In this document: positions 45,674 to 54,253 of the stretch, piece after piece | Numbering within the stretch: the first letter of the stretch is position 1 | Layout: every line of letters starts with the position of its first letter | Source: Lachnospiraceae bacterium | GTDB lineage: Bacteria > Bacteroidota > Bacteroidia > Bacteroidales > Muribaculaceae | NCBI GenBank assembly: GCA_023663655.1 | Contig: JAMPGZ010000003.1 | Location: 1-64,000, forward strand | Length of the DNA stretch: 64,000 nt | Reading direction: 5' to 3' | Program-made: the position numbers and the translations under genes | The notes under the pieces: model-generated | Told to the model about the DNA's origin: nothing | Databases searched by the model: none | Seen by the model: only the letters and a program-made list of their open reading frames with translations

Positions 45674-46824
45674 AAATAAATGAACTCCCCACGCCATTTT
45701 ATGTGGTGTATGAAGATAAATTGCGTAGAAATCTTTCTCTCATCGATCGCGTTAAGCGTGAAGCCGGAGTAAATATAATCATGGCTTTTAAGGCTAATGC
45801 CCTATGGCGCAGCTTTCCTGTGATAAAGGAGTATGTGGTGGATTCCACCGCAAGTTCCCTCAATGAGATGCGTCTTGGCAATGAAGAGCTTGGCGGCGAG
45901 GTTCATAGCTATTGTCCGGCATACACACCCGAGACCATAACGGAGTTCATCGACGGAAGCACCCACATAACATTCAATTCCATCAGTCAATATGAGCGTT
46001 TCAAGGATGATATCATGCGGAATAATGCCAATCCGGAAAGAGATCATCGTGTTTCTCCGGGCTTGAGGGTTAATCCGCAATGCTCCGTAATAGAAACTGA
46101 TCTGTACAATCCGGCATTGCCCGGATCGCGCTTTGGTGTCACTGCCGATATTATAGGCGACAAGCTCCCTGAAGGCATCGAGGGGCTTCACTTCCACCAA
46201 TTGTGTGAATCTTCATCTTATGACCTCGAAAAAGTGCTGGATGCCTTTGAAGAGCAGTTTGGCAAATATCTTCCTGATGTGAAATGGGTGAACATGGGAG
46301 GCGGACATCTTATGACACGAAAGGATTACGATGTGGATCATATCATCAGGTTGCTGAAAGGTTTCCGCAGCCGTTATCCTTGGCTGGAGGTGATTCTTGA
46401 ACCGGGAAGCGCTTTCACATGGCAGACAGGCGACCTCATCACATCGGTTGTTGATGTGGTAGAGAACCAGGGCATAAAGACGGCTATAATCGATGCTTCG
46501 TTTGCGTGTCACATGCCCGATTGCCTTGAGATGCCTTACCAACCGGCAATAGAGGAGAGCGTGGAGCTTGATCCGTCGCTCCCGACTTATCGTCTCGGCG
46601 GGAATTCATGCTTGAGTGGAGACTATGTGGGTGACTGGTCGTTTGCTGAACCTCTTAAAATCGGCGACCGCCTTACTCTTAAAGATATGAACCATTACAC
46701 AACTGTGAAGACCACTATGTTCAACGGGATAAAGCATCCCGATATAGTCATGTGTGATGCCGACGGAGAGTGCCGTTATCTGCGCAGATTTACTTATGAA
46801 GATTACAAAAACCGGATGAGCTGA
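45670..46824 (+). CDS. nspC: Carboxynorspermidine decarboxylase
   Basis: A 384-residue PLP-dependent, alanine-racemase-fold decarboxylase that releases CO2 from carboxyspermidine or carboxynorspermidine, the last step of the alternative spermidine pathway of gut Bacteroidota. The PLP lysine is in IIMAFKANALW near 36-46, with FHQLCES and MGGGHLMTRKDYD further on. The dehydrogenase partner gene is not in this window. The start overlaps the helicase stop by 4 bases, and the stop overlaps the next start by one base, so translation is coupled. Confidence 0.94.
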   Translation: MKINELPTPFYVVYEDKLRRNLSLIDRVKREAGVNIIMAFKANALWRSFPVIKEYVVDSTASSLNEMRLGNEELGGEVHSYCPAYTPETITEFIDGSTHITFNSISQYERFKDDIMRNNANPERDHRVSPGLRVNPQCSVIETDLYNPALPGSRFGVTADIIGDKLPEGIEGLHFHQLCESSSYDLEKVLDAFEEQFGKYLPDVKWVNMGGGHLMTRKDYDVDHIIRLLKGFRSRYPWLEVILEPGSAFTWQTGDLITSVVDVVENQGIKTAIIDASFACHMPDCLEMPYQPAIEESVELDPSLPTYRLGGNSCLSGDYVGDWSFAEPLKIGDRLTLKDMNHYTTVKTTMFNGIKHPDIVMCDADGECRYLRRFTYEDYKNRMS

Positions 46825-47819
46825 TGAAATACTCTGTAATAATACCCGTTTACAATCGTATAACTGAAGTCGAAGACCTTATGAGGAGTCTGTCGCAGCA
46901 GACCTGCAAGGACTTTGAGGTGATTATCGTCGAGGACGGCTCCTCCGAGCCTTGTGAAGAGGTGGTGAAAGAGTATGAGGGGAAAGTGGATGTCAAGTAT
47001 TTTTTCAAGGATAATGAGGGACGGTCCATTGCAAGAAATTATGGCATGGAACGTGCTTCAGGAGAGTATTTCATATTTTTTGACTCCGATTGCATAATCC
47101 CTCCTGTTTATTTCGACCGGCTCAATGAAGAGCTGGAGAAGAATCCGGTTGACTGTTTCGGCGGTCCTGATTCAGCCGATGAATCGTTCAGCGATGTGCA
47201 GAAAGCCATAAACTATTCTATGACATCATTCCTTACCACAGGAGGTATACGCGGTGGCGCCGTTCAGCTTGAGAAGTTCACTCCGCGCACTTTCAATATG
47301 GGATTTTCAAGGAAGGTGTATGAGACTGTTGGCGGTTTCCGGGAAATGTTCTCTGAGGACATTGACATGAGTATGCGTATAAAGAATGCCGGATTTTCAA
47401 TAGCCTTGATTCGTCCCGCAGTGGTTTTCCACAAACGACGTGTGAATTTCCGGAAATTCTTCAGGCAGGTGTATGTGTTCGGTATGTCACGAATCACGCT
47501 GAAATTGATTTATCCCGATTCGATGAAGGCAGTTCATTGCCTTCCGGCGTTGGCGGTGCTTGCAGCAATCGCGTTGATAGTTCTTGCCATCATCGTAAGC
47601 CCGTGGTTTCTTGCTCCGATGGCTCTTTATCTGCTCGCTATATTCATAGCGGCATATATCACTACAGAAGATGCTTGGATAGCCGTTATCGCTGTTCCTG
47701 CAAGCGTGATTCAGATAGGCGGATACGGGCTTGGATTCTTGAAAGCATATATCACCAAGATAATTTTCCGCCGTGGCCGCAATGTCGAAGAGGAAATAAT
47801 GATGCGGAAAGGGAAATAA
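46824..47819 (+). CDS. Family 2 glycosyltransferase, membrane-associated
   Basis: A 331-residue GT-A-fold glycosyltransferase. The N-terminal domain has YSVIIPVYNR (3-12), IVEDGSSEP (35-43) and the nucleotide-sugar DxD-type motif FFDSDCI near 87-93; SEDIDMSMRI near 178 is the acceptor-side acidic motif. Two or three C-terminal hydrophobic helices (about 237-310) anchor it in the inner membrane. Donor and acceptor are unknown; a role in surface glycan or glycolipid is inference. It is third in the uvrD-nspC-GT2 operon, overlapping nspC by one base. Confidence 0.88.
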   Translation: MKYSVIIPVYNRITEVEDLMRSLSQQTCKDFEVIIVEDGSSEPCEEVVKEYEGKVDVKYFFKDNEGRSIARNYGMERASGEYFIFFDSDCIIPPVYFDRLNEELEKNPVDCFGGPDSADESFSDVQKAINYSMTSFLTTGGIRGGAVQLEKFTPRTFNMGFSRKVYETVGGFREMFSEDIDMSMRIKNAGFSIALIRPAVVFHKRRVNFRKFFRQVYVFGMSRITLKLIYPDSMKAVHCLPALAVLAAIALIVLAIIVSPWFLAPMALYLLAIFIAAYITTEDAWIAVIAVPASVIQIGGYGLGFLKAYITKIIFRRGRNVEEEIMMRKGK

Positions 47820-47823
47820 ATGC

Positions 47824-47831
47824 TATATTTG
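47824..47831 (+). promoter_or_regulatory. -7 box for radC
   Basis: TATATTTG begins 4 bases after the glycosyltransferase stop and lies 26 bases before the radC ATG. Confidence 0.7.
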
Positions 47832-47857
47832 CAGGCATAATATCAATCCTATCGATT

Positions 47858-48580
47858 ATGTCTGATTCTTCTTCCCCTGCGGTCAGGGATTATCTGCTCA
47901 TCGAGGATCTTGCAGCAGATGACCGTCCTCGTGAAAAAGCCATGCGCAATGGCATCCGCTCATTGTCGAAAGCGGAGTTGATCGCCATAATATTTGGCAA
48001 TGGCATGAAAGGGAAGTCGGTGCTTACTATGAGTCAGGAGCTTCTTGCCCGCAATCGCGGGATGCTGTCGGAGATCGCCCGGAAGTCGATAAGGGACATC
48101 ATAAAGGACAATCCCGGAATCGGTCCGGCAAAGGCGATATCCCTTGCAGCCGCGATTGAGCTCGGCATACGTTGTCAGGCTGAGTCGATGCGTGATATGG
48201 TGCAGATTACCGGAAGTTCTTCGGTCTATGAAGCTGTGAGAGGCTCACTACAGCGGCTGAATCATGAAGAGTTTTGGATAGTGTTGCTGTCGAGAGCCAA
48301 CAAGATGCTTGACTTTGTGTGCATAAGCAGCGGAGGCACGTCGGCTACAGTCGTAGATCCGAAGATTCTATATAAAAAGGTTTTGGAATATGGTGATGTG
48401 GTGTCGGGAATCATTCTGGTCCACAATCATCCGTCGGGCAATCTGCGTCCGAGCGGAGATGATGACCGATTGACAAAACAGCTTGCCGATGGCGGCAAGC
48501 TGCTTGATATACGAGTATTGGATCATCTGATCATTTCTCCTACCGGATATTATTCCTATAATGATGAGGGGAGAATGTGA
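47858..48580 (+). CDS. radC: RadC family JAB/MPN domain protein
   Basis: A 240-residue cytosolic protein. N-terminal helix-hairpin-helix region (AIRPREKAM-type start, PGIGPAKAISLAAA near 87) is followed by the MPN+/JAB metalloprotease motif HNHPSGNLRPSGDD near 189-202. RadC was linked to DNA repair, but that role is disputed, and its true substrate is unknown. A longer in-frame reading starting at 47537 overlaps the glycosyltransferase in another frame and is rejected; the ATG at 47858 follows a good -7 box. Confidence 0.93.
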   Translation: MSDSSSPAVRDYLLIEDLAADDRPREKAMRNGIRSLSKAELIAIIFGNGMKGKSVLTMSQELLARNRGMLSEIARKSIRDIIKDNPGIGPAKAISLAAAIELGIRCQAESMRDMVQITGSSSVYEAVRGSLQRLNHEEFWIVLLSRANKMLDFVCISSGGTSATVVDPKILYKKVLEYGDVVSGIILVHNHPSGNLRPSGDDDRLTKQLADGGKLLDIRVLDHLIISPTGYYSYNDEGRM

Positions 48581-48583
48581 TTC

Positions 48584-48598
48584 TTAAACACCCTCTTA
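48584..48598. repeat. Orphan copy of the MITE terminal core
   Basis: TTAAACACCCTCT, present in the right end of the MITE-like element at 3568-3580, recurs here in the same orientation between convergent radC and the barrel gene, overlapping the latter's stop codon. No partner copy lies nearby. Confidence 0.35.
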
Positions 48599-49375
48599 AA
48601 ATGCGTATCCGAATCCGAGATTGAGGTAAATGGGGTAGAGGTCAAATGACACCGTCTTGAACGAGGAATTGAAAATGTTGTTTAACCCCCATGTGAGATT
48701 GGCGTTGATGGCAAGGTGGCGGAATGCAAGCCATGATCCTCCTGCCTGCAGTCCCCATTGGAAGAGACGTATTTCATCCGAGAAGTCGTATGTTGCCTCG
48801 GAATCTCCTTCAAACACTACTTTATTGCCTGTGGGATTGCCTTCTCTCAGATAGCCGTCGTGGACTTTTCCGCTGAAGTCATTGTTGAGCGCAAGTGCTA
48901 TATATGGTCCGAAATTCACGCGCCAGCGGCTGTTTATGCGGTAATTGGCGAGAATCGGTATGCACAATTGAGTGGATGAATATTTTGTCTCCACCTTTCC
49001 GGTCCAGTTTCCTTTCACGCGGCTTCCGTCCTGAATTATCTCCATGCCGTAGTTTTTCACCGTGGCTCCGGTTTTCATTCCTTTTGTCTCGAAGCGTATT
49101 CCCACCGATACACCCCATCTCTGCGTGGGTTCAATCCATTTGGTTGCGGTTGCGCCGATCATCAGATTGAGGTTGGGATTATATGAATCGATTTTGCGTA
49201 TTTCCGCAGGCAGCGGGATGGGCGAGGCTCCTCCTATGTTCAACCCTGCATTCACTTCATAATGGATGCCGTGGCGTGACGACCATTCAAGCCCCGGTGT
49301 GGTATAGCCTTGAGCCGATGCCGAGAATGCCGATGCCGCAAGCATCATGGCGGCGATATAATGTTTTGCTTTCAT
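48596..49375 (-). CDS. Outer membrane beta-barrel protein (PorT-like)
   Basis: A 259-residue outer-membrane protein. Signal peptide about 1-22 (ending ASA-Q). The remainder is a succession of amphipathic strands with aromatic girdle residues, ending in GFGYAF, the C-terminal aromatic typical of barrels. It resembles PorT-family barrels, about 8-10 strands. The stop codon overlaps the orphan MITE core. It lies 12 bases downstream of the PCMD lipoprotein gene on the same strand, and the two probably form a surface pair. Confidence 0.82.
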   Translation of the reverse strand: MKAKHYIAAMMLAASAFSASAQGYTTPGLEWSSRHGIHYEVNAGLNIGGASPIPLPAEIRKIDSYNPNLNLMIGATATKWIEPTQRWGVSVGIRFETKGMKTGATVKNYGMEIIQDGSRVKGNWTGKVETKYSSTQLCIPILANYRINSRWRVNFGPYIALALNNDFSGKVHDGYLREGNPTGNKVVFEGDSEATYDFSDEIRLFQWGLQAGGSWLAFRHLAINANLTWGLNNIFNSSFKTVSFDLYPIYLNLGFGYAF

Positions 49376-49387
49376 TTTGGTGGTTCG

Positions 49388-50521
49388 TTACTGATTGGGG
49401 TGTAATTCATCTTGGCTGAGGCACACGAGCGACACTTCGTCGACAAGCAATGTACTACCTATTGCTCCGGAGAAATAGTCTCCGTCGATGCTCGAAGAGC
49501 ATACAATCGTGATGCTGTATTTGCCCTCTGACAGCTTTTTCAGGTCAATCTCTTTTCCGTCGCGATACACAAACGGGATGTTGAACTCAGTCCATGTCTT
49601 GGTGGCTACACGCTGGGCATCGCTTATCTCGGCAACGGCAATGATGTTTTCATTGTCGGGTGAGAGGGCATTTGTGCCATCGAGCATCTCCATGTCAGGG
49701 GTAGCCTCGAAGAACACGGCGTATATGTTGAATTTGTCAATTTTTCCGGGTACCGGAACGAGTTTGCCGCCGTCAGCCTCGCAATAAGTTTCACCGGGAG
49801 TGTATTGGAAATATCCGGTCAAATATCTCGGAACATTCGTGAACGGGGTTCCGAATTGTGTTGATTCAAGTGGCTTTGACAGTGCTGTTCCGATGTTGAA
49901 CTTGCCTATGAACAGGTTTCCTGCGGCAAGCGGCTTTTTAGCCATAGCGCCAAATCCTCCTGTGCTGCGTGTCACCAATGCGGCACACTTTCCGCTCCTT
50001 CCATTGTCGGTCTGGTAAGTGGGGAATCCGTCAGGAGATGATGCCATTCCTGTGAGCTTGAAGCCTGCGTTTCCGCTTGCCCATGTCAATACCTCGTTTC
50101 CATTCCCATCCGATTCATAGAACACATCGTAGCCATTGTTGATGCGGACATGCTCAAAATCGAAGTCAAGGTTAAGGATATTGCCTGTCTGAACTTCGAC
50201 CGTATAAACTTTTTCCCAGTGTCCATCCTCGGAATACACGGTGTAGTGCTGTGGAATGATGAAGTTATGTGATGAACCGCTTGGAGGGTCGATAGTGGCT
50301 CCGGGTGTCAGTGTGAATTCCGGAGCAAGGTTAGTCACTGATACTCCGTTCTTTACGATGAATGTAACTTTGTCATTCTGAATCACCGGTTGCCGGTTCA
50401 GAATATCTCCCGGCATGGTTGCCGAGATGATGTCACACTCGGCATTCAGCGGCTCTTTTTTGATGCATGACTCTAATGAAGATAATATCAACGCAACAGT
50501 CAGCAGTTTAAGTAATTTCAT
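49388..50521 (-). CDS. PCMD domain lipoprotein
   Basis: A 377-residue lipoprotein with lipobox SLESC near residue 19 and a basic tether (IKKEPL). An Ig-like N-terminal part of about 110 residues (TFIVKNGVSVTNLAPEF; YTVYSEDGHWEKVYTVEV) precedes a jelly-roll domain of about 240 residues, the PCMD (putative carbohydrate metabolism domain) arrangement in Bacteroidales. Glycan binding is suggested by the family, not proven. GTG at 50530 is possible, but ATG at 50521 is preferred. It precedes a barrel gene. Confidence 0.85.
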   Translation of the reverse strand: MKLLKLLTVALILSSLESCIKKEPLNAECDIISATMPGDILNRQPVIQNDKVTFIVKNGVSVTNLAPEFTLTPGATIDPPSGSSHNFIIPQHYTVYSEDGHWEKVYTVEVQTGNILNLDFDFEHVRINNGYDVFYESDGNGNEVLTWASGNAGFKLTGMASSPDGFPTYQTDNGRSGKCAALVTRSTGGFGAMAKKPLAAGNLFIGKFNIGTALSKPLESTQFGTPFTNVPRYLTGYFQYTPGETYCEADGGKLVPVPGKIDKFNIYAVFFEATPDMEMLDGTNALSPDNENIIAVAEISDAQRVATKTWTEFNIPFVYRDGKEIDLKKLSEGKYSITIVCSSSIDGDYFSGAIGSTLLVDEVSLVCLSQDELHPNQ

Positions 50522-50548
50522 TATTCGCACTTTTAGTCTATATTACTG

Positions 50549-50606
50549 CAAAGTTACCTAATTTTTCTTTAAAATAATTCGATTTATAAAAAAATGTTTA
50601 ACTTTG
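50549..50606. promoter_or_regulatory. Divergent promoter pair
   Basis: TAACTTTG occurs on the minus strand (50549-50556), for the PCMD-barrel unit, and on the plus strand (50599-50606), about 72 bases before the lipoprotein gene at 50678. Confidence 0.75.
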
Positions 50607-50677
50607 CACCTCAAAATCTACTCCACAAGAGTGGATTATATACCAATTATTAACGTAACCGAAAAACGGAAAAAAGT

Positions 50678-51913
50678 ATGAAGAAAAATTTCATCTATTT
50701 GTTTGCCGCAATCTGCTCTATGGGCTTGTTAACTGCCTGTGGTGAAGATGACGACAATGTTAAAATCCCGAATTCTGAGACCACTTTCACTACTGAGGAG
50801 GGCTTGATTCTTGCTGTGAACGGAGAGCCTATGGTGGGTAAAGTGGCAACTTTTACTCCTGCGACCGCTACTTCAAAGGCGACTATCTCGTTGAGTGGCG
50901 AAGCTCTTGACCTTTCTGCTCTGATTGGCGGTGCAAAGGCTGATAACCAACCTTCTACAATGCTCCAGACTTGCGGAGTCATCCCCGGATCTCCCGAAGT
51001 GACAATCCCGGTGGATGTATTGGATGGCGAATTTTCAGGCTCTTATGAAACTGATTACTGTACATTCAATTACGCAGGTGAAATTTCCAAGAAATCTCTT
51101 GAGATAACACTGTCGGATGTGGAACTTAAGAACAAGAAATTGTCAAATACTGCATGGAAATTGTCGGAAATCGAGCGTAATGCTTGGGGCGACACTATCT
51201 CAGGTGTGGCTGATCCTGTTCGTTTGATATGGGAATCAAGCAAAGATTTTGATGTAGAACTTGCTCCCGGATGGGCTATACAGATGCCGCTCGCTAATAT
51301 TATCGGTATCATGACACAGATGCCTATGGTGCCCATTGAGGCTGCTGACACTGTGCTCGGATTGCAAGAAGCAATGCCCCAATTGCTGAAGCAAGTATCA
51401 TTTGAGGCTGATGGAAATATCCGTGCCCGTTACGTTGATATTGCCAACGGAGGAATTACTCCTGTTGAATCACCGGCAAATCTCGCTCAATATGTAGTGA
51501 AAGATAACAATACTATTCTTGTTTTCTTGAATATCCAGAACATCATCTACAATGCTTCACAGAAATCAAAGGCTGCCGGCGACGGAGAGTTGGATTTGTC
51601 TGCCGTGATGCAGGTGCTCAACACATATCTTCCTTATGTGAAAAATGGTGTGCCCTTGGAATATACAATGACAGGCGACAATATGTCGGTATTCCTGAAC
51701 AAGGATTTCCTTATGCCGATCATTTCTGTAGGCGCTTCATTGGTTGCACAGCCCTCTGTACAGCAGTTGATTCTTGATGCGGTTCAGAATAGCGACGATG
51801 AGACATTGCAGAGCTTTGCTCCGATGATGGAATCGATGATTCCTCAGTTGCCTGCCGTGTTGAACGGAACGACAAGACTTGAAATCGGATTGAATCTTGA
51901 GAAAGCGAACTAA
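50678..51913 (+). CDS. DUF4925-like lipoprotein
   Basis: A 411-residue lipoprotein with lipobox LTAC near 21 and an acidic tether (GEDDDNVK). The mature part starts with strands rich in Thr and Ser (ATFTPATATSKATISLSGEAL), includes a conserved-looking segment with paired cysteines (TCGVIPGSPEV; YCTFNYAG), then helices. It resembles DUF4925-type Bacteroidales lipoproteins; I am not certain of that number. No catalytic residues are recognised. Monocistronic with a strong terminator. Surface or periplasmic location is inferred from the tether. Confidence 0.72.
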   Translation: MKKNFIYLFAAICSMGLLTACGEDDDNVKIPNSETTFTTEEGLILAVNGEPMVGKVATFTPATATSKATISLSGEALDLSALIGGAKADNQPSTMLQTCGVIPGSPEVTIPVDVLDGEFSGSYETDYCTFNYAGEISKKSLEITLSDVELKNKKLSNTAWKLSEIERNAWGDTISGVADPVRLIWESSKDFDVELAPGWAIQMPLANIIGIMTQMPMVPIEAADTVLGLQEAMPQLLKQVSFEADGNIRARYVDIANGGITPVESPANLAQYVVKDNNTILVFLNIQNIIYNASQKSKAAGDGELDLSAVMQVLNTYLPYVKNGVPLEYTMTGDNMSVFLNKDFLMPIISVGASLVAQPSVQQLILDAVQNSDDETLQSFAPMMESMIPQLPAVLNGTTRLEIGLNLEKAN

Positions 51914-51938
51914 TCGCGAATTGAATTAAATGAAATAT

Positions 51939-51978
51939 ATGGTGCGGCAGTTGGAAGACAGCCGCACCATTGTTTTTT
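51939..51978 (+). terminator. Intrinsic terminator
   Basis: ATGGTGCGGC (51939-51948) pairs with GCCGCACCAT (51961-51970), followed by TGTTTTTT. Confidence 0.9.
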
Positions 51979-52004
51979 AGCGGTAGAGGAAAAGGGAGGA
52001 AAAC

Positions 52005-54125
52005 TCACAGTCTGTCGATCTCGTCTTGTCGTGATGTCTTGCCTTTGTACTTGCCTTTTGCCGAGTTGAGCGTATATCTGATGCTCATGGATACTGACTG
52101 TGATCCCCCGGTGCGATTTGATGAATATTTGACTGTGTTGGTCGCTGTGTCGAATGGCTGCCGCCATGTGCCGAGCAGGTCATTTGCCGATAAAGTGAAT
52201 GTCCAATTCTTCCACGTCTTGTTGAGAGTTGCAGATACTTGCCATGTCCCATGCGAATAAGTTACATCCTGATTGCCGGTGCCCAGGCAGAAGATATTTA
52301 AATAAGCGTATATTCCTCCGGGCAGGTCTGCTCTGTTGTTCATCGACAGTGTATATAGCGGTTTGTCGTATCGTCTCGATGGCATGCCGTATTTCAGGTT
52401 CTGCACGTAAAATACTCCCTGCAATGTGGGATGCCAAAATCCGAAGTCGAGTTGCTGCATTGCGGTTAATTGAAAAGAGGTATAATCAGGCAGATTTATG
52501 GGCTTGGTCACATTTATTCCTTTTTCCGAGTCGAAATGGTATATTGCGCTCACATTGCCTTTGTTAGCATTGAATGAACTTTGGAGGACAAATTTCTTAT
52601 ATGACAGATTGAGCCCGATGCGATGGACGGATGTGGCGCTTAGCTCAGGATTGCCGGTTTCCCAAAGGGTAGGAGTGACATAGACATAATTGTTGTCGAG
52701 CATCCGATAGCCGGGACGATAGACCGAGGCGCGGTAAAATAATGTGGCTCTTATGCCGGAGTTGAACGAAATACCGATGTTGGGGAGGATATTATTGTAG
52801 GAACGTGACAATGCTTGATCGGGCACGTTGTCATGACGATACTTGCTGTCGGTAGATTCCCACCGGATGCCGCCATAAATATTCCACTGCTTGTTAGGGC
52901 TCCAGTCGAAGCTGCCGAACATAGCATATAAATTCTGCTTCACATCATCAACGCCAGGCTTCAGGAAAGATGAATGATCGGATGTTTCGCTTGTGAAATC
53001 CTGATTATTTGAAGTGCGGGAAAGATCAATGCCGACTTCCATCCCGGTATTTTGCAGCTTCTTGTTCAATACAAGTTTCGCTGCCCAGAGGCTGCTGCCG
53101 GTGTGGTTCACATTGCGGATATGCTTAGATGGCTCGGTCTCATCTACGCAGGAGGCGGATTTCTTTGTGGAATTTACATAGTCGGCATCTATTCTTAGAT
53201 TGATGCCGAGCGGCAATGAGAACACACCAAACATATTGATATGGTGCATGGAGCTTTGGAAATTAAGGTTGGTGCGGGAGGTGATTGCGGTCATTTCTTC
53301 TCGTGCGTCAGTTTCCGTGTGGGCTATGTCGGAATAGCGGCTTTTCGGTGTTCTGTAAAATGTATATTTTAAGCCTGCGGAATGATTGTTGAAATCATAA
53401 TTCACTCCACCGTCGGCAGTGAGTGACCGGTTTTTGCTTCTCGCTTTGGAATGGGTCTGAGTATGGAATATAGCATTGATATTGCAGGGGATGTAGAATT
53501 CCTCGCCGTAACGCCGTTTTTGCTTGTATGCCGATGTGCCGTAGGAAAAGTCGCTGAAGAAGGTAAAACCTGATTGAGTGTGGTAGTTCACATTCATCTC
53601 TCCTGAGGCTGAGAATGCTTCTGACATTGACGCATTGGCATTTGCGGTAGCGTGTAATCCTTCATTGAGCTTTTTGGTGCGAATCAATATCACTGATGAC
53701 GCATCTGTGCCGTATTTTGCGGATGGATTGGTGATGATTTCTACATCTTTGATGTTCTCAGCCGCGAGCATAGTCAATTCCGATGAATTGCGTACAATCC
53801 TGTTGTCGATATAGATGAGCGGTGTGCCGTGCCCCAATACCTCTATGTTGCCTTTGGAAGCATCAATCATCGGCAATTGCTTGAGCGCGTCGGTAGCTGA
53901 ACCGAGTTGGGCGACAGGGTTGCCGGTCATTGACACCTTGATTCCGCGATTGGTGGATTTTACATATTTACGGTTTGCCTTTATGACAACCTCCATCAGC
54001 ACTCTGTCATTCACTATGGAGTCGGTTGCAGGTACTGAGTCGTTGTTGATCACGGTTGATTCCGCCATTGCGATACATACGTATGAGAGCAGAATCAGAG
54101 TCAGAATAAATCTTGAAGTTTTCAT
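52005..54125 (-). CDS. TonB-receptor-like outer membrane beta-barrel family protein
   Basis: A 706-residue outer-membrane protein with signal peptide (about 1-22, ending AMA-E). Unlike SusC proteins it lacks a carboxypeptidase-like N-terminal domain; it has a plug-like domain (NPVAQLGSATDALKQLPMID; PLIYIDNRIV; EIITNPSAKYG) and a barrel of the OMP_b-brl_3 type (outer membrane beta-barrel family). It ends with an aromatic residue followed by a charged tail (KGKTSRQDEIDRL), which is unusual at a barrel end. Ligand unknown. A TPR/HTH regulator lies 128 bases upstream on the same strand. Confidence 0.85.
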   Translation of the reverse strand: MKTSRFILTLILLSYVCIAMAESTVINNDSVPATDSIVNDRVLMEVVIKANRKYVKSTNRGIKVSMTGNPVAQLGSATDALKQLPMIDASKGNIEVLGHGTPLIYIDNRIVRNSSELTMLAAENIKDVEIITNPSAKYGTDASSVILIRTKKLNEGLHATANANASMSEAFSASGEMNVNYHTQSGFTFFSDFSYGTSAYKQKRRYGEEFYIPCNINAIFHTQTHSKARSKNRSLTADGGVNYDFNNHSAGLKYTFYRTPKSRYSDIAHTETDAREEMTAITSRTNLNFQSSMHHINMFGVFSLPLGINLRIDADYVNSTKKSASCVDETEPSKHIRNVNHTGSSLWAAKLVLNKKLQNTGMEVGIDLSRTSNNQDFTSETSDHSSFLKPGVDDVKQNLYAMFGSFDWSPNKQWNIYGGIRWESTDSKYRHDNVPDQALSRSYNNILPNIGISFNSGIRATLFYRASVYRPGYRMLDNNYVYVTPTLWETGNPELSATSVHRIGLNLSYKKFVLQSSFNANKGNVSAIYHFDSEKGINVTKPINLPDYTSFQLTAMQQLDFGFWHPTLQGVFYVQNLKYGMPSRRYDKPLYTLSMNNRADLPGGIYAYLNIFCLGTGNQDVTYSHGTWQVSATLNKTWKNWTFTLSANDLLGTWRQPFDTATNTVKYSSNRTGGSQSVSMSIRYTLNSAKGKYKGKTSRQDEIDRL

Positions 54126-54159
54126 ATTCGGGTTCTTTTTGCTGAAAAATTTGATGCAG

Positions 54160-54167
54160 CAAAATTA
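54160..54167 (-). promoter_or_regulatory. -7 box for the TonB-like gene
   Basis: TAATTTTG on the minus strand, 34 bases before the ATG, so the barrel gene can be transcribed separately from the regulator. Confidence 0.6.
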
Positions 54168-54253
54168 GCCCTCAATAGATAGATGCCCGAATATCAGGCG
54201 GGACAATGATGTGACATCATCGGAATGTCACGCTTTTGTCTCAAACTAACGTG

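Noticed and set aside
47537-47857. N-terminal extension of radC
   Set aside because: It overlaps the glycosyltransferase in another frame, encodes Cys/Arg-rich low-quality sequence, and the radC promoter box lies within it.
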